Assembly: GCA_964520905.1 (NCBI GenBank)
Contig: CAZFQL010000027.1
Coordinates: forward strand, 1 to 22,319
Direction of reading: 5' to 3'
Source of the DNA: JAGVIE01 sp964520905
GTDB lineage: Bacteria > Bacteroidota > Ignavibacteria > UBA10030 > SZUA-254
DNA: 22,319 nt
The position numbers and the translations under genes were made by a program. The notes beneath the pieces are model-generated. The model was not told the origin of the DNA. It searched no databases and worked only from the letters and a program-made list of their open reading frames with translations. Numbering within the stretch: the stretch's first letter is position 1; each line of letters opens with the position of its first letter. Shown here one piece after another: positions 8,992 to 15,853 of the stretch.

Positions 8992-9975
8992 ATGTTTATA
9001 GACCAGGCAACAATTTACATTAAAGCCGGAGACGGTGGAAACGGTGTTGTAAGTTTTCGGCGTGAGAAATACATTCCAAAAGGCGGACCCGACGGCGGCA
9101 ATGGTGGCAACGGCGGCAATATCATCTTTCGTGCCGACAGGCAACTGACAACTTTGATGGACTTCCGTTATCGACGCAGGTATATTGCCGAAGACGGCGA
9201 TCACGGACAAAGTTCAAACAAAACGGGCAAAAGCGGCAACGATACCGTCCTGCGTATACCCGTCGGAACCATGATCAAGGATGCCGAAACCGATAAAACA
9301 CTCGCCGATCTTCTTGAACATGGCGACGAGGTCGTCATAGCAAAAGGCGGACGGGGCGGCAGAGGAAACGCCGAGTTCGCAACGCCAACTATTCAAGCGC
9401 CGAGGAAAGCTACAAAAGGCACAGACGGCGAAGAGCGGAACATCCAGCTCGAGTTGAAACTTCTCGCCGATGTGGGTCTCGTTGGTTTTCCGAATGCCGG
9501 CAAGTCAACATTGATTTCACGTATTTCGGCAGCCAAGCCGAAAATTGCAGACTATCCATTCACAACGTTAATTCCCAATCTCGGCATCGTGCGATACAGC
9601 GAAGAAAAAAGTTTCGTGGTTGCCGATATGCCCGGATTAATCAAGGGTGCGCACACTGGCAAAGGACTCGGCATCGAATTCCTCCGGCATATTGAACGAA
9701 CGCGAGTACTTGTCTTTCTGATCGAATGCACATCAGAAAATCCGAAGAATCAATACGATACTCTCGTGAACGAATTACGATCGTTCAACGAAGCGATGCT
9801 AAAAAAACCTCAAATAGTTGCTGTCACGAAGATGGATTTAGCAGACGAGACAATAAAGAAATCACTCAAGAAAATAAAATTTACAAAAAAGATACCGTTG
9901 ATTTTTATCTCCGCTGTCACCGGTGAGGGATTGAAAGATTTGGTGGATGAGATGTGGAAGAAAATTAATCATTGA
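8992..9975 (+). CDS. obg: GTPase Obg/CgtA
   Basis: 327-residue Obg GTPase, a ribosome-associated GTPase involved in 50S maturation and stress control. Residues 1-158 are the glycine-rich Obg fold (GGPDGGNGGNGGN at 31-43; KGGRGGRGN at 118-126). The G domain follows: G1 GFPNAGKST (165-173), G2 region with YPFTTL (188-193), G3 DMPG (212-215), G4 TKMD (279-282) and G5 SAVTG (307-311). The variable C-terminal OCT domain of longer homologues such as B. subtilis Obg is absent, which is common. The start is set by the family N-terminus MFIDQATIYIKAGDGGNG; no Shine-Dalgarno site precedes it, and the right arm of an imperfect hairpin ends three bases upstream. Confidence 0.97.
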   Translation: MFIDQATIYIKAGDGGNGVVSFRREKYIPKGGPDGGNGGNGGNIIFRADRQLTTLMDFRYRRRYIAEDGDHGQSSNKTGKSGNDTVLRIPVGTMIKDAETDKTLADLLEHGDEVVIAKGGRGGRGNAEFATPTIQAPRKATKGTDGEERNIQLELKLLADVGLVGFPNAGKSTLISRISAAKPKIADYPFTTLIPNLGIVRYSEEKSFVVADMPGLIKGAHTGKGLGIEFLRHIERTRVLVFLIECTSENPKNQYDTLVNELRSFNEAMLKKPQIVAVTKMDLADETIKKSLKKIKFTKKIPLIFISAVTGEGLKDLVDEMWKKINH

Positions 9976-10312
9976 GGTTACGCAAAACTCATTTTTCTTC
10001 TGGTTATGATCACGGCGCAAAGTCCCGTAGGTCACAAAGTGATGCCCTTGGCAGACGTAATGTTTGTAGCATTCGATATTTTCTTTAAAAAGCCCCAGAG
10101 GGGTGACATGTAAAAAGGGACATTTCGCTCCTACGGAGCTTAAAATGGTTCCGTCAGAAACTCCTATAGACATTTCGCACCTACGGTGCGTAGCATCAGT
10201 TATTAATTTTATCTTTAATCTTTTTCTAATCTGGATCGTATATTCAATCATCGGTTTCTTTACATCAAAGAAACAATCTCAAACATAAATTAGTTTAACG
10301 GAGAACAATTCT
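9976..10312. repeat. Intergenic region packed with REP-like palindromes
   Basis: 337 bases without a credible gene. It contains GTCACAAAGTGATGCCC near 10032 (related to sequences near 15581 and 18101), CCCC-AGA-GGGG (10093-10103), and two copies of a unit about 50 bases apart: ACATTTCGC plus GCTCC-TAC-GGAGC (10127-10139) and ACATTTCGC plus GCACC-TAC-GGTGC (10177-10189). One stem base pair differs between the copies and the change is compensated (T:A against A:T). A further AT-rich hairpin GTTTCTTT/AAAGAAAC (10254-10274) lies 38 bases before the next gene. Confidence 0.7.
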
Positions 10313-11281
10313 ATGCTTAGGACCTTATTCATTTTGCTTCTGCTGCCTGGGATACTAACTGCACAACAAACCATTACAACTCCGAATTGGGATGCATGGC
10401 AATTCTTAATTGGTACTTGGATTGGGGTAGGAAGCGGCGATCCAGGCAATGGGACCGGAGGGTTTACGTTCTACCTCGATCTTCAGAACACGATTCTCAT
10501 CCGAAAGAATTATGCCAAATACCCGGCTACGAAAGATCGGCCAGCATTCACACACAACGATACCATGACCGTCTATCAAGATGGTAAAACTACGCGAGCA
10601 AATTATTTTGATAATGAAGGACACATTATCAATTATACTGTCAAATTCTCCCCAGACTCAAATGCGGTGATTTTTCTGAGTGATTCTTCTCCTGCATCAC
10701 CTCGATTTCGATTGACATATACAAAAGCTGGCATCAATTCTGTAAATATCACATTTGATATTGCACAACCCGGTAAACCAGAAGAATTTTCAAAATATAT
10801 TGAAGCCAAGGCGATTCGCATTGGACCTATCCAGAGTGATGAAGAAATTTGGGAAGATGATCCTGCTTACGTTTTAGTCGATAAATTCGATCCAAAGCGC
10901 GATGCCGCCAAAGATATCAGCGATGCAATTATAGAGGCAACAAAAAGTAATAGAAGAATTATCCTCGACGTCGGTGGCAACTGGTGTGTATGGTGCCGTC
11001 GGTTAGATTCACTCTTCACTGCAAATAAAGATCTCGATGAGTTTATGCATAAGAATTATGTCGTAGTAAGAATAAACTTCAGCAAGGAAAACGAGAACGA
11101 GCAAGTTCTATCCCGATATCCCGAGATCAAAGGTTATCCGCACTTGTTCGTATTAGATAAAGACGGTAAGCTTATCCACTCACAGGATACAGGCGACTTA
11201 GAATCCGGCAAAGGGCACAGTAAAGAAAAAGTCTTTACATTTCTTAAAAAGTGGGCGGCAAAGGGATCGAAATTACCATAA
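10313..11281 (+). CDS. Exported thioredoxin-fold protein with N-terminal beta-barrel-like domain
   Basis: 322 residues with a signal peptide (about 1-18, ending LTAQQ). Residues about 25-165 (WDAWQFLIGTWIGVGSG then alternating beta strands) resemble a lipocalin-like DUF1579-type barrel; this is a tentative fold guess. Residues about 190-320 are a thioredoxin-like domain of the thioredoxin_7/DsbD-gamma kind, with the active site W224-C225-V226-W227-C228 and a cis-proline region GYPHLFVLDKDGK. It probably acts as a periplasmic thiol-disulfide oxidoreductase; the substrate is unknown. GGAG ten bases upstream supports the start. Five bases after the stop codon begins the first copy of the island's dispersed repeat, so this gene marks the left border of the accessory region. 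Confidence 0.8.
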   Translation: MLRTLFILLLLPGILTAQQTITTPNWDAWQFLIGTWIGVGSGDPGNGTGGFTFYLDLQNTILIRKNYAKYPATKDRPAFTHNDTMTVYQDGKTTRANYFDNEGHIINYTVKFSPDSNAVIFLSDSSPASPRFRLTYTKAGINSVNITFDIAQPGKPEEFSKYIEAKAIRIGPIQSDEEIWEDDPAYVLVDKFDPKRDAAKDISDAIIEATKSNRRIILDVGGNWCVWCRRLDSLFTANKDLDEFMHKNYVVVRINFSKENENEQVLSRYPEIKGYPHLFVLDKDGKLIHSQDTGDLESGKGHSKEKVFTFLKKWAAKGSKLP

Positions 11282-11286
11282 TCAAA

Positions 11287-11365
11287 AAGTGGAGGCAATT
11301 TTAAATGGTCTCCACTTCACTAATACGGCAGTACTTGATATCTTACAAGGTTTTAACCATACTAT
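11287..11365 (+). repeat. Dispersed hairpin-promoter repeat, copy 1 (short)
   Basis: Begins with AAGTGGAG (11287-11294) pairing with CTCCACTT (11310-11317), then the shared text CACTARTACGRCAG and a promoter-like block. Similarity to copies 2 and 4 fades soon after 11365. It lies between the thioredoxin-like gene and the PIN toxin pseudogene, in the same orientation as the next gene. Confidence 0.85.
11335..11363 (+). promoter_or_regulatory. Promoter-like block inside repeat copy 1
   Basis: TTGATA (11335-11340), 17-base spacer, CATACT (11358-11363). It is the same position and spacing as the better-matching promoters in copies 2 and 4, and weaker here. Confidence 0.45.
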
Positions 11366-11414
11366 GAGAAAATAACGCAGAATGCAACAATCCAAGTATA
11401 ATAAACGAACGCAT

Positions 11415-11443
11415 TTGAAAAGTAATCGAGAACTTGTTATCTT
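11415..11443 (+). promoter_or_regulatory. Possible leaderless promoter of the PIN toxin gene
   Basis: TTGAAA (11415-11420), 17-base spacer, TATCTT (11438-11443). The predicted start falls on the tandem ATGATG start codons (11448/11451), so the message would have almost no leader; no Shine-Dalgarno site is present. Confidence 0.35.
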
Positions 11444-11738
11444 GTAGATGATGAAAATCTACATAGACACATCTGTAATCGGTGGGTGTTTTGATCTCGA
11501 GTTTTCTGAATGGTCAAACAAGCTCATTAATGAAATTAGGAAGGGTAAAATAATTGCAGCCGTTTCGGATCTAACATTACAGGAACTTGATAAAGCCCCC
11601 AATAAAGTCAAGCATATCTTACAAACAATCCCACCGGGTCTCATTGAAATGATTGAATTGGACGATGAAGTAAAGTTGCTTGCAAGGCGTTATATCCAAG
11701 AAGGGGCAGTTAGTTCCAAGCATATCGTTGATGCTCAA

Positions 11739-11754
11739 TCCCGATAAATCGGGA
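11739..11754. repeat. Short palindrome TCCCGAT-AA-ATCGGGA in the PIN gene
   Basis: 16-base perfect inverted repeat (7-bp arms) lying where the family sequence expects continuous coding (DAQ-[H]-MAT). It supplies the in-frame TAA (11745-11747). It belongs to a set with conserved ends TCCCG...CGGGA and variable complementary centres. Confidence 0.85.
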
Positions 11755-11794
11755 CCATGGCAACTATCCATCGTGTTGATTTTCTTGCAAGCTG

Positions 11795-11809
11795 TCCCGC
11801 TTAGCGGGA
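11795..11809. repeat. Short palindrome TCCCGC-TTA-GCGGGA in the PIN gene
   Basis: 15-base inverted repeat with 6-bp arms. It replaces the codons expected for W-N-F and shifts the reading frame. It has the same TCCCG...CGGGA ends as the palindrome at 11739-11754 but different inner arms. Confidence 0.85.
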
Positions 11810-11909
11810 AAGGAAATGGTGAATGTGTATAAGATTCGACTCTACAATGCTGTGAATCTAAAATATGGTTACTCGATACTCGATATTCGAACGCCAAAGG
11901 AGCTTATCC

Positions 11910-12092
11910 ATGAAAGTTAAAGCATTTGATGCAGTAAAGTTTATGCGGAACACTCGGGATGAGATGAGTGAAAAATATCTAAAGCATCCGGGGACTCAAG
12001 AAAGGGATCTCGCTCGCATTAGAAAAAAATATATCAAAATCAAACACACTGCAGTAAACAGACGGCAAACAGTCGCCCGCACTAATGTATAA
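11910..12092 (+). CDS. Small antitoxin partner of the PIN toxin
   Basis: 60-residue protein starting MKVKAFDAVKFMRNTRDEMS, the pattern seen in small antitoxin-like proteins encoded directly after PIN toxins (the toxin's last codons overlap its ATG). AAAGGAG at 11896-11902 sets the start; an upstream in-frame ATG at 11865 lies within the toxin's coding region and is rejected. The basic C-terminal half (DLARIRKKYIKIKHTAVNRR) is plausible for toxin wrapping or nucleic acid contact. The reading frame is intact although the toxin is not. The second copy of the dispersed repeat begins about 13 bases after its stop codon. Confidence 0.75.
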   Translation: MKVKAFDAVKFMRNTRDEMSEKYLKHPGTQERDLARIRKKYIKIKHTAVNRRQTVARTNV

Positions 12093-12155
12093 AGATTGAA
12101 AGAAAGAGTGAAGGCAATTTTGGAAATGGTCTCCACTTCACTGGTACGACAGCGC

Positions 12156-12184
12156 TTGACATCTCCTAAGATTTTTACTATACT
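12156..12184 (+). promoter_or_regulatory. Strong sigma70 promoter inside repeat copy 2
   Basis: TTGACA (12156-12161), exactly 17 bases, TATACT (12179-12184). It points at the HEAT lipoprotein gene and would give it a leader of about 250 bases. Confidence 0.65.
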
Positions 12185-12366
12185 ACGGCGAAGCAATCCA
12201 GAGGATATTCGGGATATAGCATACATGGGCATACCAAGAGATTATGATAAGGTAAAATGAGTTGAGTTTTTCCAATTTCCTAAAAAGCAAAGACGAATAT
12301 AAAATACCAGATGAATCACGGAAATTGCTTAAATAAGCAAAAATTAAAAAAGATAAAAACAGTTTA

Positions 12367-12385
12367 TCCCGCTTGTAGAGCGGGA
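12367..12385. repeat. Short palindrome TCCCGCT-TGTAG-AGCGGGA
   Basis: 7-bp arms, 5-base loop, in repeat copy 2. The same position in copy 4 is occupied by a different member of the TCCCG...CGGGA set. Confidence 0.85.
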
Positions 12386-12442
12386 CAATATTGCGTCATT
12401 ACAGATGTGAAATTGTTTTACCAATGAAAGGAGAATAACAAA

Positions 12443-14380
12443 ATGAAACTTCGACTTCTTGGGATGCTCCTCACGCCGATTATTTTCGTTCTCATGTCTG
12501 GATGTACCTCAATGGAGAAATGCTGGAAAGATGCAGAAACACAGAATACGAGAGAATCCTACACAAGATTTACCGAACAGTATCCAAGTTCTGAACTGGT
12601 GAGCGAAGCAAGAATGAGGGTTGATAGTGCAGATTATGCCTTTCTCACAACATGTCAAATTGGTACGCTAGAATCATTCCAGGGTTTTGCAGGATCACAT
12701 TCAACACACTGTTATGTGCCACTTGCAAGGTCTCGTATTGAATTTCTGAGCGAGACGAACCGTGGCGATATCGACTCATACAAACAATTTATAAAAAAAC
12801 ATCCAGACAATCCTTTTACGGTAGAGGCAAAGGCATCGATTCCTATCTTATGGTTGCGTGAGTTTAATGAACCAATTGGAGTTGAAATTAATGTTGATTC
12901 CGCGAGCACATGGAGAGGCATATTCAAAGGGAAACAATCAAAAGATGAGCTTCGCAAAGTACTTTTCAATGATTTAAAAAATAAGTATTTCAAAGAAGAA
13001 GGTATTAATGTGCGTCTCATTGAAGATCAATCCTACGTTGAAAAGTTGACCAAAAGCGATAGTGTAGATAGTATCTCAACGATGATTACATTGAATTATG
13101 TTGAAAGTATGATAGAACAAACAAGGGGAGGAGCCGTTGGTAACATGGAATTTGTGATTGCCTCTTTATTAAGAGCGAATGTGAAGGAATCTTATCGGTT
13201 CACAATAAAAAATGCTATAACAAATAATGTGTATTGTTCAGACATTCGAAGCTTGGACCAAATTGTAAACACAAATGACATGTTGTACTTCCTTGACCGA
13301 TTTGCTGTGGAAAGTAATATTGTGCCAACCATTTTAGTTGCGGTAGCAAATAAGGACGTTAATACACGTTGGAAAGCAGTAGCTACTCTTGCACATGTTA
13401 AGAACAGTAATGACCTTGAGTATCAATTGGGAATATTGAGGGGTGACATTAAAAAAATGGCTCTTGAGGCTCTCACACGTAGTGGGATAGCAGATTGTCA
13501 TATCATTGAACCAATAATATCGTCAATTGAAGATAGAAATATAGCAATTTTTATTCGCGCAATCAGAGCTCTTGGAGCTATAAAAGACAGTCGTGCAGTC
13601 GAACCATTGATTGAAATCCTTAAAGATGATGACGGGGATGTCAGAGAAGCTGCGGCAACAGCGCTTCGGCGACTAGAGGATATTCGTGCAGTCGAACCAC
13701 TGGTTGAAGCCCTTAAGGACGTACAATGGCCAGTTCGAAAAGAAGCAGCAATGGCATTAGGGCAATTAAATGACAGTCGTGCAATCGAACCATTGATTGA
13801 AACCCTTAAAGATGATGACTGGGATGTCAGGGAAGCCGTGTCCAGAGCACTTGGTCAACTAGATGATGCTCGGGCAGTTGAACCACTCATCAAAACTCTA
13901 AAAGACCCACAATGGTCCGTTCGCGAAGAAGCAGCATTGGCATTAGGGCAGTTGAAAGACAGTCGTGCAGTCGAACCACTGATTGAAGCTCTAAAAGATG
14001 ATGACAGGGACGTTAGGGAAGCCTCGGCAACAGCACTTCGGCGACTAGAGGATGCTCATCCCGATGAACCACTGATTAAATCCCTTAAAATCGTTCCTTC
14101 AGCTACCGAAGTATTATATAATAAATCAATCTCTATTCTGAATGATCAACTAAAAATCACTTGCCAGAAAAAGAAGGAATCATTGTTTGTTACAACGATT
14201 ACACTTTCATTTGATGGCGTTATCGGAGTCGATAAGCATCGGGATGGATCTTTTAATCTGACTTCATTGAAAGTTAATGCGGGCGATAAATTCTACATTC
14301 AATCATACTTTTTATTTCTTCAAGTTGAAGTCGCCCAAACGACCAATGAAGGTATTACCCTTACTTTTCAAAAGCAATAG
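12443..14380 (+). CDS. HEAT-repeat (PBS-lyase type) lipoprotein
   Basis: 645 residues. A lipoprotein signal peptide ends in the lipobox LMSG-C21, so it should be a lipid-anchored envelope protein. Residues about 25-135 resemble TPR-like helices (YTRFTEQYPSSELVSEARM; YKQFIKKHPDNPFTVEAK). Residues about 140-320 match no family I know. From about 330, HEAT-like units lead into a regular array at 382-549: five full 31-residue units plus a partial one, consensus DSRAVEPLIEALKDDDxDVREAAATALRRL, the E/Z (PBS lyase HEAT-like) type. The last 95 residues form a beta-rich end domain. AAAGGAG eight bases upstream fixes the start. A promoter in the preceding repeat probably drives it. It is likely a protein-protein scaffold; the role is unknown. 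It lies in the TA-rich island. Confidence 0.85.
   Translation: MKLRLLGMLLTPIIFVLMSGCTSMEKCWKDAETQNTRESYTRFTEQYPSSELVSEARMRVDSADYAFLTTCQIGTLESFQGFAGSHSTHCYVPLARSRIEFLSETNRGDIDSYKQFIKKHPDNPFTVEAKASIPILWLREFNEPIGVEINVDSASTWRGIFKGKQSKDELRKVLFNDLKNKYFKEEGINVRLIEDQSYVEKLTKSDSVDSISTMITLNYVESMIEQTRGGAVGNMEFVIASLLRANVKESYRFTIKNAITNNVYCSDIRSLDQIVNTNDMLYFLDRFAVESNIVPTILVAVANKDVNTRWKAVATLAHVKNSNDLEYQLGILRGDIKKMALEALTRSGIADCHIIEPIISSIEDRNIAIFIRAIRALGAIKDSRAVEPLIEILKDDDGDVREAAATALRRLEDIRAVEPLVEALKDVQWPVRKEAAMALGQLNDSRAIEPLIETLKDDDWDVREAVSRALGQLDDARAVEPLIKTLKDPQWSVREEAALALGQLKDSRAVEPLIEALKDDDRDVREASATALRRLEDAHPDEPLIKSLKIVPSATEVLYNKSISILNDQLKITCQKKKESLFVTTITLSFDGVIGVDKHRDGSFNLTSLKVNAGDKFYIQSYFLFLQVEVAQTTNEGITLTFQKQ
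13586..14089 (+). repeat. 93-base tandem repeats encoding HEAT units, with a 186-base super-period
   Basis: Five 93-base units plus a partial sixth, highly alike at DNA level. Units 1, 3 and 5 share KDDDxDVREA, while 2 and 4 share a QW-P/S-VR centre, so a two-unit (62-residue) block has been copied. The DNA similarity indicates recent expansion. Confidence 0.85.
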
Positions 14381-14450
14381 GATGGTCAGTAAAACAACTT
14401 CACATAACAGCAACAAATATGGAAAATGAAACATGCGATGATGATAAAAG

Positions 14451-14583
14451 ATTCTAACTATTCAACCAGTTACTTAAAATATTTTTCCCGTAAGCGGTCA
14501 TTATGGATTCGGGGTGAAACTGAATCCCCCTGACTTCAAATTCTTTATGCGCGATTGCTATGATCGCTCCATCATCTGCTGCG
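14451..14583 (-). pseudogene. Orphan 3' end of pabA, copy 1 (oldest-looking)
   Basis: Minus-strand match to the last 43 codons of pabA (18188-18317), about 20 mismatches in 131 aligned bases by eye. It translates without interruption as AADDGAIIAIAHKEFEVRGI, then keeps QFHPES with the family His and Glu, and ends SNWLNS plus TAG. Changes from pabA are conservative, so this was once part of a working gene. The 5' side stops abruptly and joins a sequence shared with the second orphan copy, then hicB. The rest of the gap (14381-14450 and 14584-14660) has no gene; CTTCACATAACAG near 14397 resembles text at 15548 and 17458. Confidence 0.9.
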
Positions 14584-14660
14584 TTGTGCGGCAACTATTG
14601 TTTCAATGAGAAAAGTTTATATAGATTAGGGACAGTTAATTTATAGAGAAAGGATTTCTT

Positions 14661-14846
14661 ATGAATAATTTACAGCCATTCACAGCTATTATTGAACGCG
14701 AGGGAGATCAGTATGTTGCTCTTTGCCCCGAACTTGACATTGCCAGTCAGGGAGATACTGTCGAAAAAGCACGTCTGAATCTTAAGGAAGCTCTTGAATT
14801 ATTCTTTGAAACTGCATCTTCACAGGAAATCCACGAGAGAAGATAA
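14661..14846 (+). pseudogene. HicB-like antitoxin, copy 1, 3'-truncated
   Basis: 61 residues, starting after GAGAAAGGATTTCTT. The first 58 residues match the second copy (15854-16081) almost exactly, about 93 percent identical in DNA by eye: FTAIIEREGDQYVALCPELD, the HicB_like partial RNase-H-fold domain. Identity stops right after the codons for IHE, where repeat copy 3 begins; the last 15 residues of copy 2 are replaced by R-R-stop. No hicA follows. The core fold is mostly present, so a product could still be made, but its C-terminal end is lost. It is joined upstream to an orphan pabA 3' end, exactly as in copy 2. Confidence 0.85.
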
Positions 14847-14878
14847 AGTGGATGCAATTTTAAAATGGTCTCCACTTC
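14845..14878. repeat. Dispersed repeat, copy 3 (hairpin only)
   Basis: AAAGTGGA pairs with TCCACTT around GCAATTTTAAAATGG-type loop text. Similarity to the other copies ends just after the hairpin, with no promoter block. It sits between the convergent hicB copy 1 and parE-like genes, a fitting place for a two-way terminator, and it is also the breakpoint that truncates hicB. Confidence 0.8.
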
Positions 14879-14909
14879 TCTTTGGCTGCAAAAACGCACA
14901 TTAGTGAAG

Positions 14910-15221
14910 TTAGATGAGGCAATCTAAATTGCGGGAGCCGTGGACAACACGATGGATTTCTATTTGATTTCCACGGATAATATAGAACGCAAGATATGAT
15001 TCAACATTCAGAACTCGATAACCAAATTCGCTGAGTTTCGGATGACGTGGTACACGTCCTAAAAGTGGGTGCTGCTCAAGACGTCCAATGTGATCGTCAA
15101 GCTTGTCGACAAAAGCCAATGCACGACTGGGGCTATCTTGAGCGATGTAATCAAGAATGGATAGAAGGTCTTCTTGTGCAGCAGGAAGATATTTGATTGT
15201 ATACTTAGCGGGTCCGCCCAT
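14910..15221 (-). CDS. RelE/ParE-family toxin
   Basis: 103 residues, full length for a ParE/RelE-fold toxin. Family marks: an N-terminal YTIKYLPAAQEDLLSILDYI, then a helix hairpin region with FVDKLDDHIGRLEQHPLLGR, and the C-terminal sheet YRVLNVESYLAFYIIRGNQI followed by IHRVVHGSRN. ParE members poison gyrase and RelE members cleave mRNA on the ribosome; sequence alone does not decide, though the LG-R-P and HGSRN patterns suit ParE. It overlaps the upstream antitoxin gene by 17 bases, the usual coupling. This is the only toxin in the island whose frame is complete. Confidence 0.88.
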   Translation of the reverse strand: MGGPAKYTIKYLPAAQEDLLSILDYIAQDSPSRALAFVDKLDDHIGRLEQHPLLGRVPRHPKLSEFGYRVLNVESYLAFYIIRGNQIEIHRVVHGSRNLDCLI

Positions 15222-15483
15222 GGTGGACTCTTTGCCGCAGTTTGGCTACCATCTGTTTGTGAGTGATACCCTTCTTCCCAGCCGCGGATTGAGCTTGTGC
15301 AACACCGAGTTTTTCAAATAGGTCAACCTTCGCCTTTAACCGCTCATAATGATCGATGCTCATGACAACAAGATCGCCTTCACCATTGGTAGTTAGATAT
15401 ACTGGCTCATTTTGATCATGGCAGATTGTAGCAATTTCGCGAGTGCGGTTACGCAGACTCGATATAGATTTAATGATTGGCAT
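15205..15483 (-). CDS. Phd/YefM-family antitoxin
   Basis: 92 residues. The N-terminal half has the Phd/YefM DNA-binding fold pattern: PIIKSISSLRNRTREIATIC, then PVYLTTNGEGDLVVMSIDHY. The C-terminal half (residues 50-92) is a longer basic tail expected to bind the toxin. AGGAG lies eight bases before the ATG. It is first in a two-gene operon with the ParE/RelE-like toxin. Phd-type antitoxins repress their own operon by binding palindromes at the promoter; a candidate operator lies upstream at 15526-15538. Confidence 0.88.
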   Translation of the reverse strand: MPIIKSISSLRNRTREIATICHDQNEPVYLTTNGEGDLVVMSIDHYERLKAKVDLFEKLGVAQAQSAAGKKGITHKQMVAKLRQRVHHGRTR

Positions 15484-15525
15484 TGTAAACTCCTATTATT
15501 CTTATAAACAAATTAATACTAAATT

Positions 15526-15538
15526 TTGATATAATCAA
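15526..15538. promoter_or_regulatory. Candidate operator palindrome of the TA operon
   Basis: TTGAT-ATA-ATCAA, a perfect 5-bp inverted repeat about 43 bases upstream of the antitoxin ATG, in the AT-rich promoter region. The position suits autoregulation, but no second site confirms it. Confidence 0.4.
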
Positions 15539-15573
15539 GTATGGCTTTCGCGGCGCACTTCACATAAAAGTTT

Positions 15574-15647
15574 CTATATTGTAACAAAGTAACGCCCTCG
15601 GCGAAAGAGAATATGAAACCAAAGCTTGTATTCTCCCAGAACAGGTT
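15574..15647. repeat. Copy of the sequence that follows pabA
   Basis: Matches 18094-18187, the region directly downstream of the pabA stop codon: CTATATTGT, ACAAAGT, ACGC, CGGCGAAAGAGAAT and TGAAACCAAA are shared in order. The pabA-side copy has about 20 extra bases containing the mini-palindrome GTCC-TTT-GGAC. So the duplicated segment covers the pabA end plus roughly 75 bases beyond it. Confidence 0.8.
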
Positions 15648-15777
15648 TTAACAATTCAACCAGTTACTTAAAATCTTTTTTTCGTAAGCGGTCATGATTG
15701 ATTCAAGGTGAAACTGAACACCGTTAACATCAAATTCCTTATGTGCACTTGCCATGACCGTTCCATCATCTGCCGCG
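15648..15777 (-). pseudogene. Orphan 3' end of pabA, copy 2
   Basis: Minus-strand match to pabA codons 149-191, about 11 mismatches in 131 bases by eye. It translates openly but shows damaging changes absent from copy 1: the family HPES becomes HLES and AYGKK becomes AYEKK, as expected for a fragment no longer under selection. Its truncated side joins GCCGCG-TTG-CGCGGC and the hicB upstream region, at the same point as copy 1. The remaining bases to 15853 carry a weak promoter-like pair (TTGTTT then an AT-rich -10) and GAGAAAGGA for hicB. Confidence 0.92.
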
Positions 15778-15853
15778 TTGCGCGGCGGCTGTTGTTTCAG
15801 TGAGAAAAGTTTAATAAATTAGGGATGGTTAACGTATAGAGAAAGGATTTCTT

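Larger units (their letters stand above)
11448..11920 (+). pseudogene. PIN-domain toxin, broken by two short palindromes
   Basis: VapC-like PIN-domain ribonuclease, typical of type II toxin-antitoxin (TA) pairs. The intact part (YIDTSVIGGCFD, then SDLTLQELDKAP and HIVDAQ) runs for 99 residues until a TAA inside the palindrome 11739-11754. The frame continues after it (MATIHRVDFLAS) until a second palindrome at 11795-11809, where a TAG and a net frame change occur. The family C-terminus then reappears in another frame to 11920 (KEMVNVYKIRLYNAVNLKYG, then RTPKELIHES). Around the second palindrome the expected WNFK is partly replaced, so bases were lost as well as gained. The N-terminal acidic residues of the PIN active site remain, but without the C-terminal third the protein is unlikely to work. 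Its end overlaps the antitoxin start by 11 bases. Confidence 0.9.
12106..12411 (+). repeat. Dispersed hairpin-promoter repeat, copy 2 (long)
   Basis: About 305 bases shared with copy 4 (16390-16707). In order: imperfect hairpin AGTGAAG/CTCCACT (about 12106-12137), a consensus promoter (12156-12184), a conserved leader with short open frames (DIAYMGIP and LKSKDEYKIPDESRKLLK), and a short palindrome near the end (12367-12385). It fills most of the 350-base gap between the antitoxin and the HEAT lipoprotein. No full gene is seen in it; the short frames may be remains of a lost gene. Confidence 0.85.

Noticed and set aside
10103..10288. 61-codon plus-strand frame after obg
   Set aside because: It is made almost wholly of REP-like palindromes and has no Shine-Dalgarno site or family match.
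11865..11909. Extended start for the 60-residue antitoxin
   Set aside because: It overlaps the toxin's C-terminal coding sequence in another frame, while AAAGGAG points to the ATG at 11910.
12126..12260. 44-codon open frame in repeat copy 2 starting MVSTSLVRQR
   Set aside because: It runs straight through the predicted promoter, and the matching frame in copy 4 is shifted and differs, so it is unlikely to be a gene.
14584..14660. Complete second pabA gene
   Set aside because: Only the last 43 codons are present at either orphan site; the Cys81 region and everything upstream are missing.
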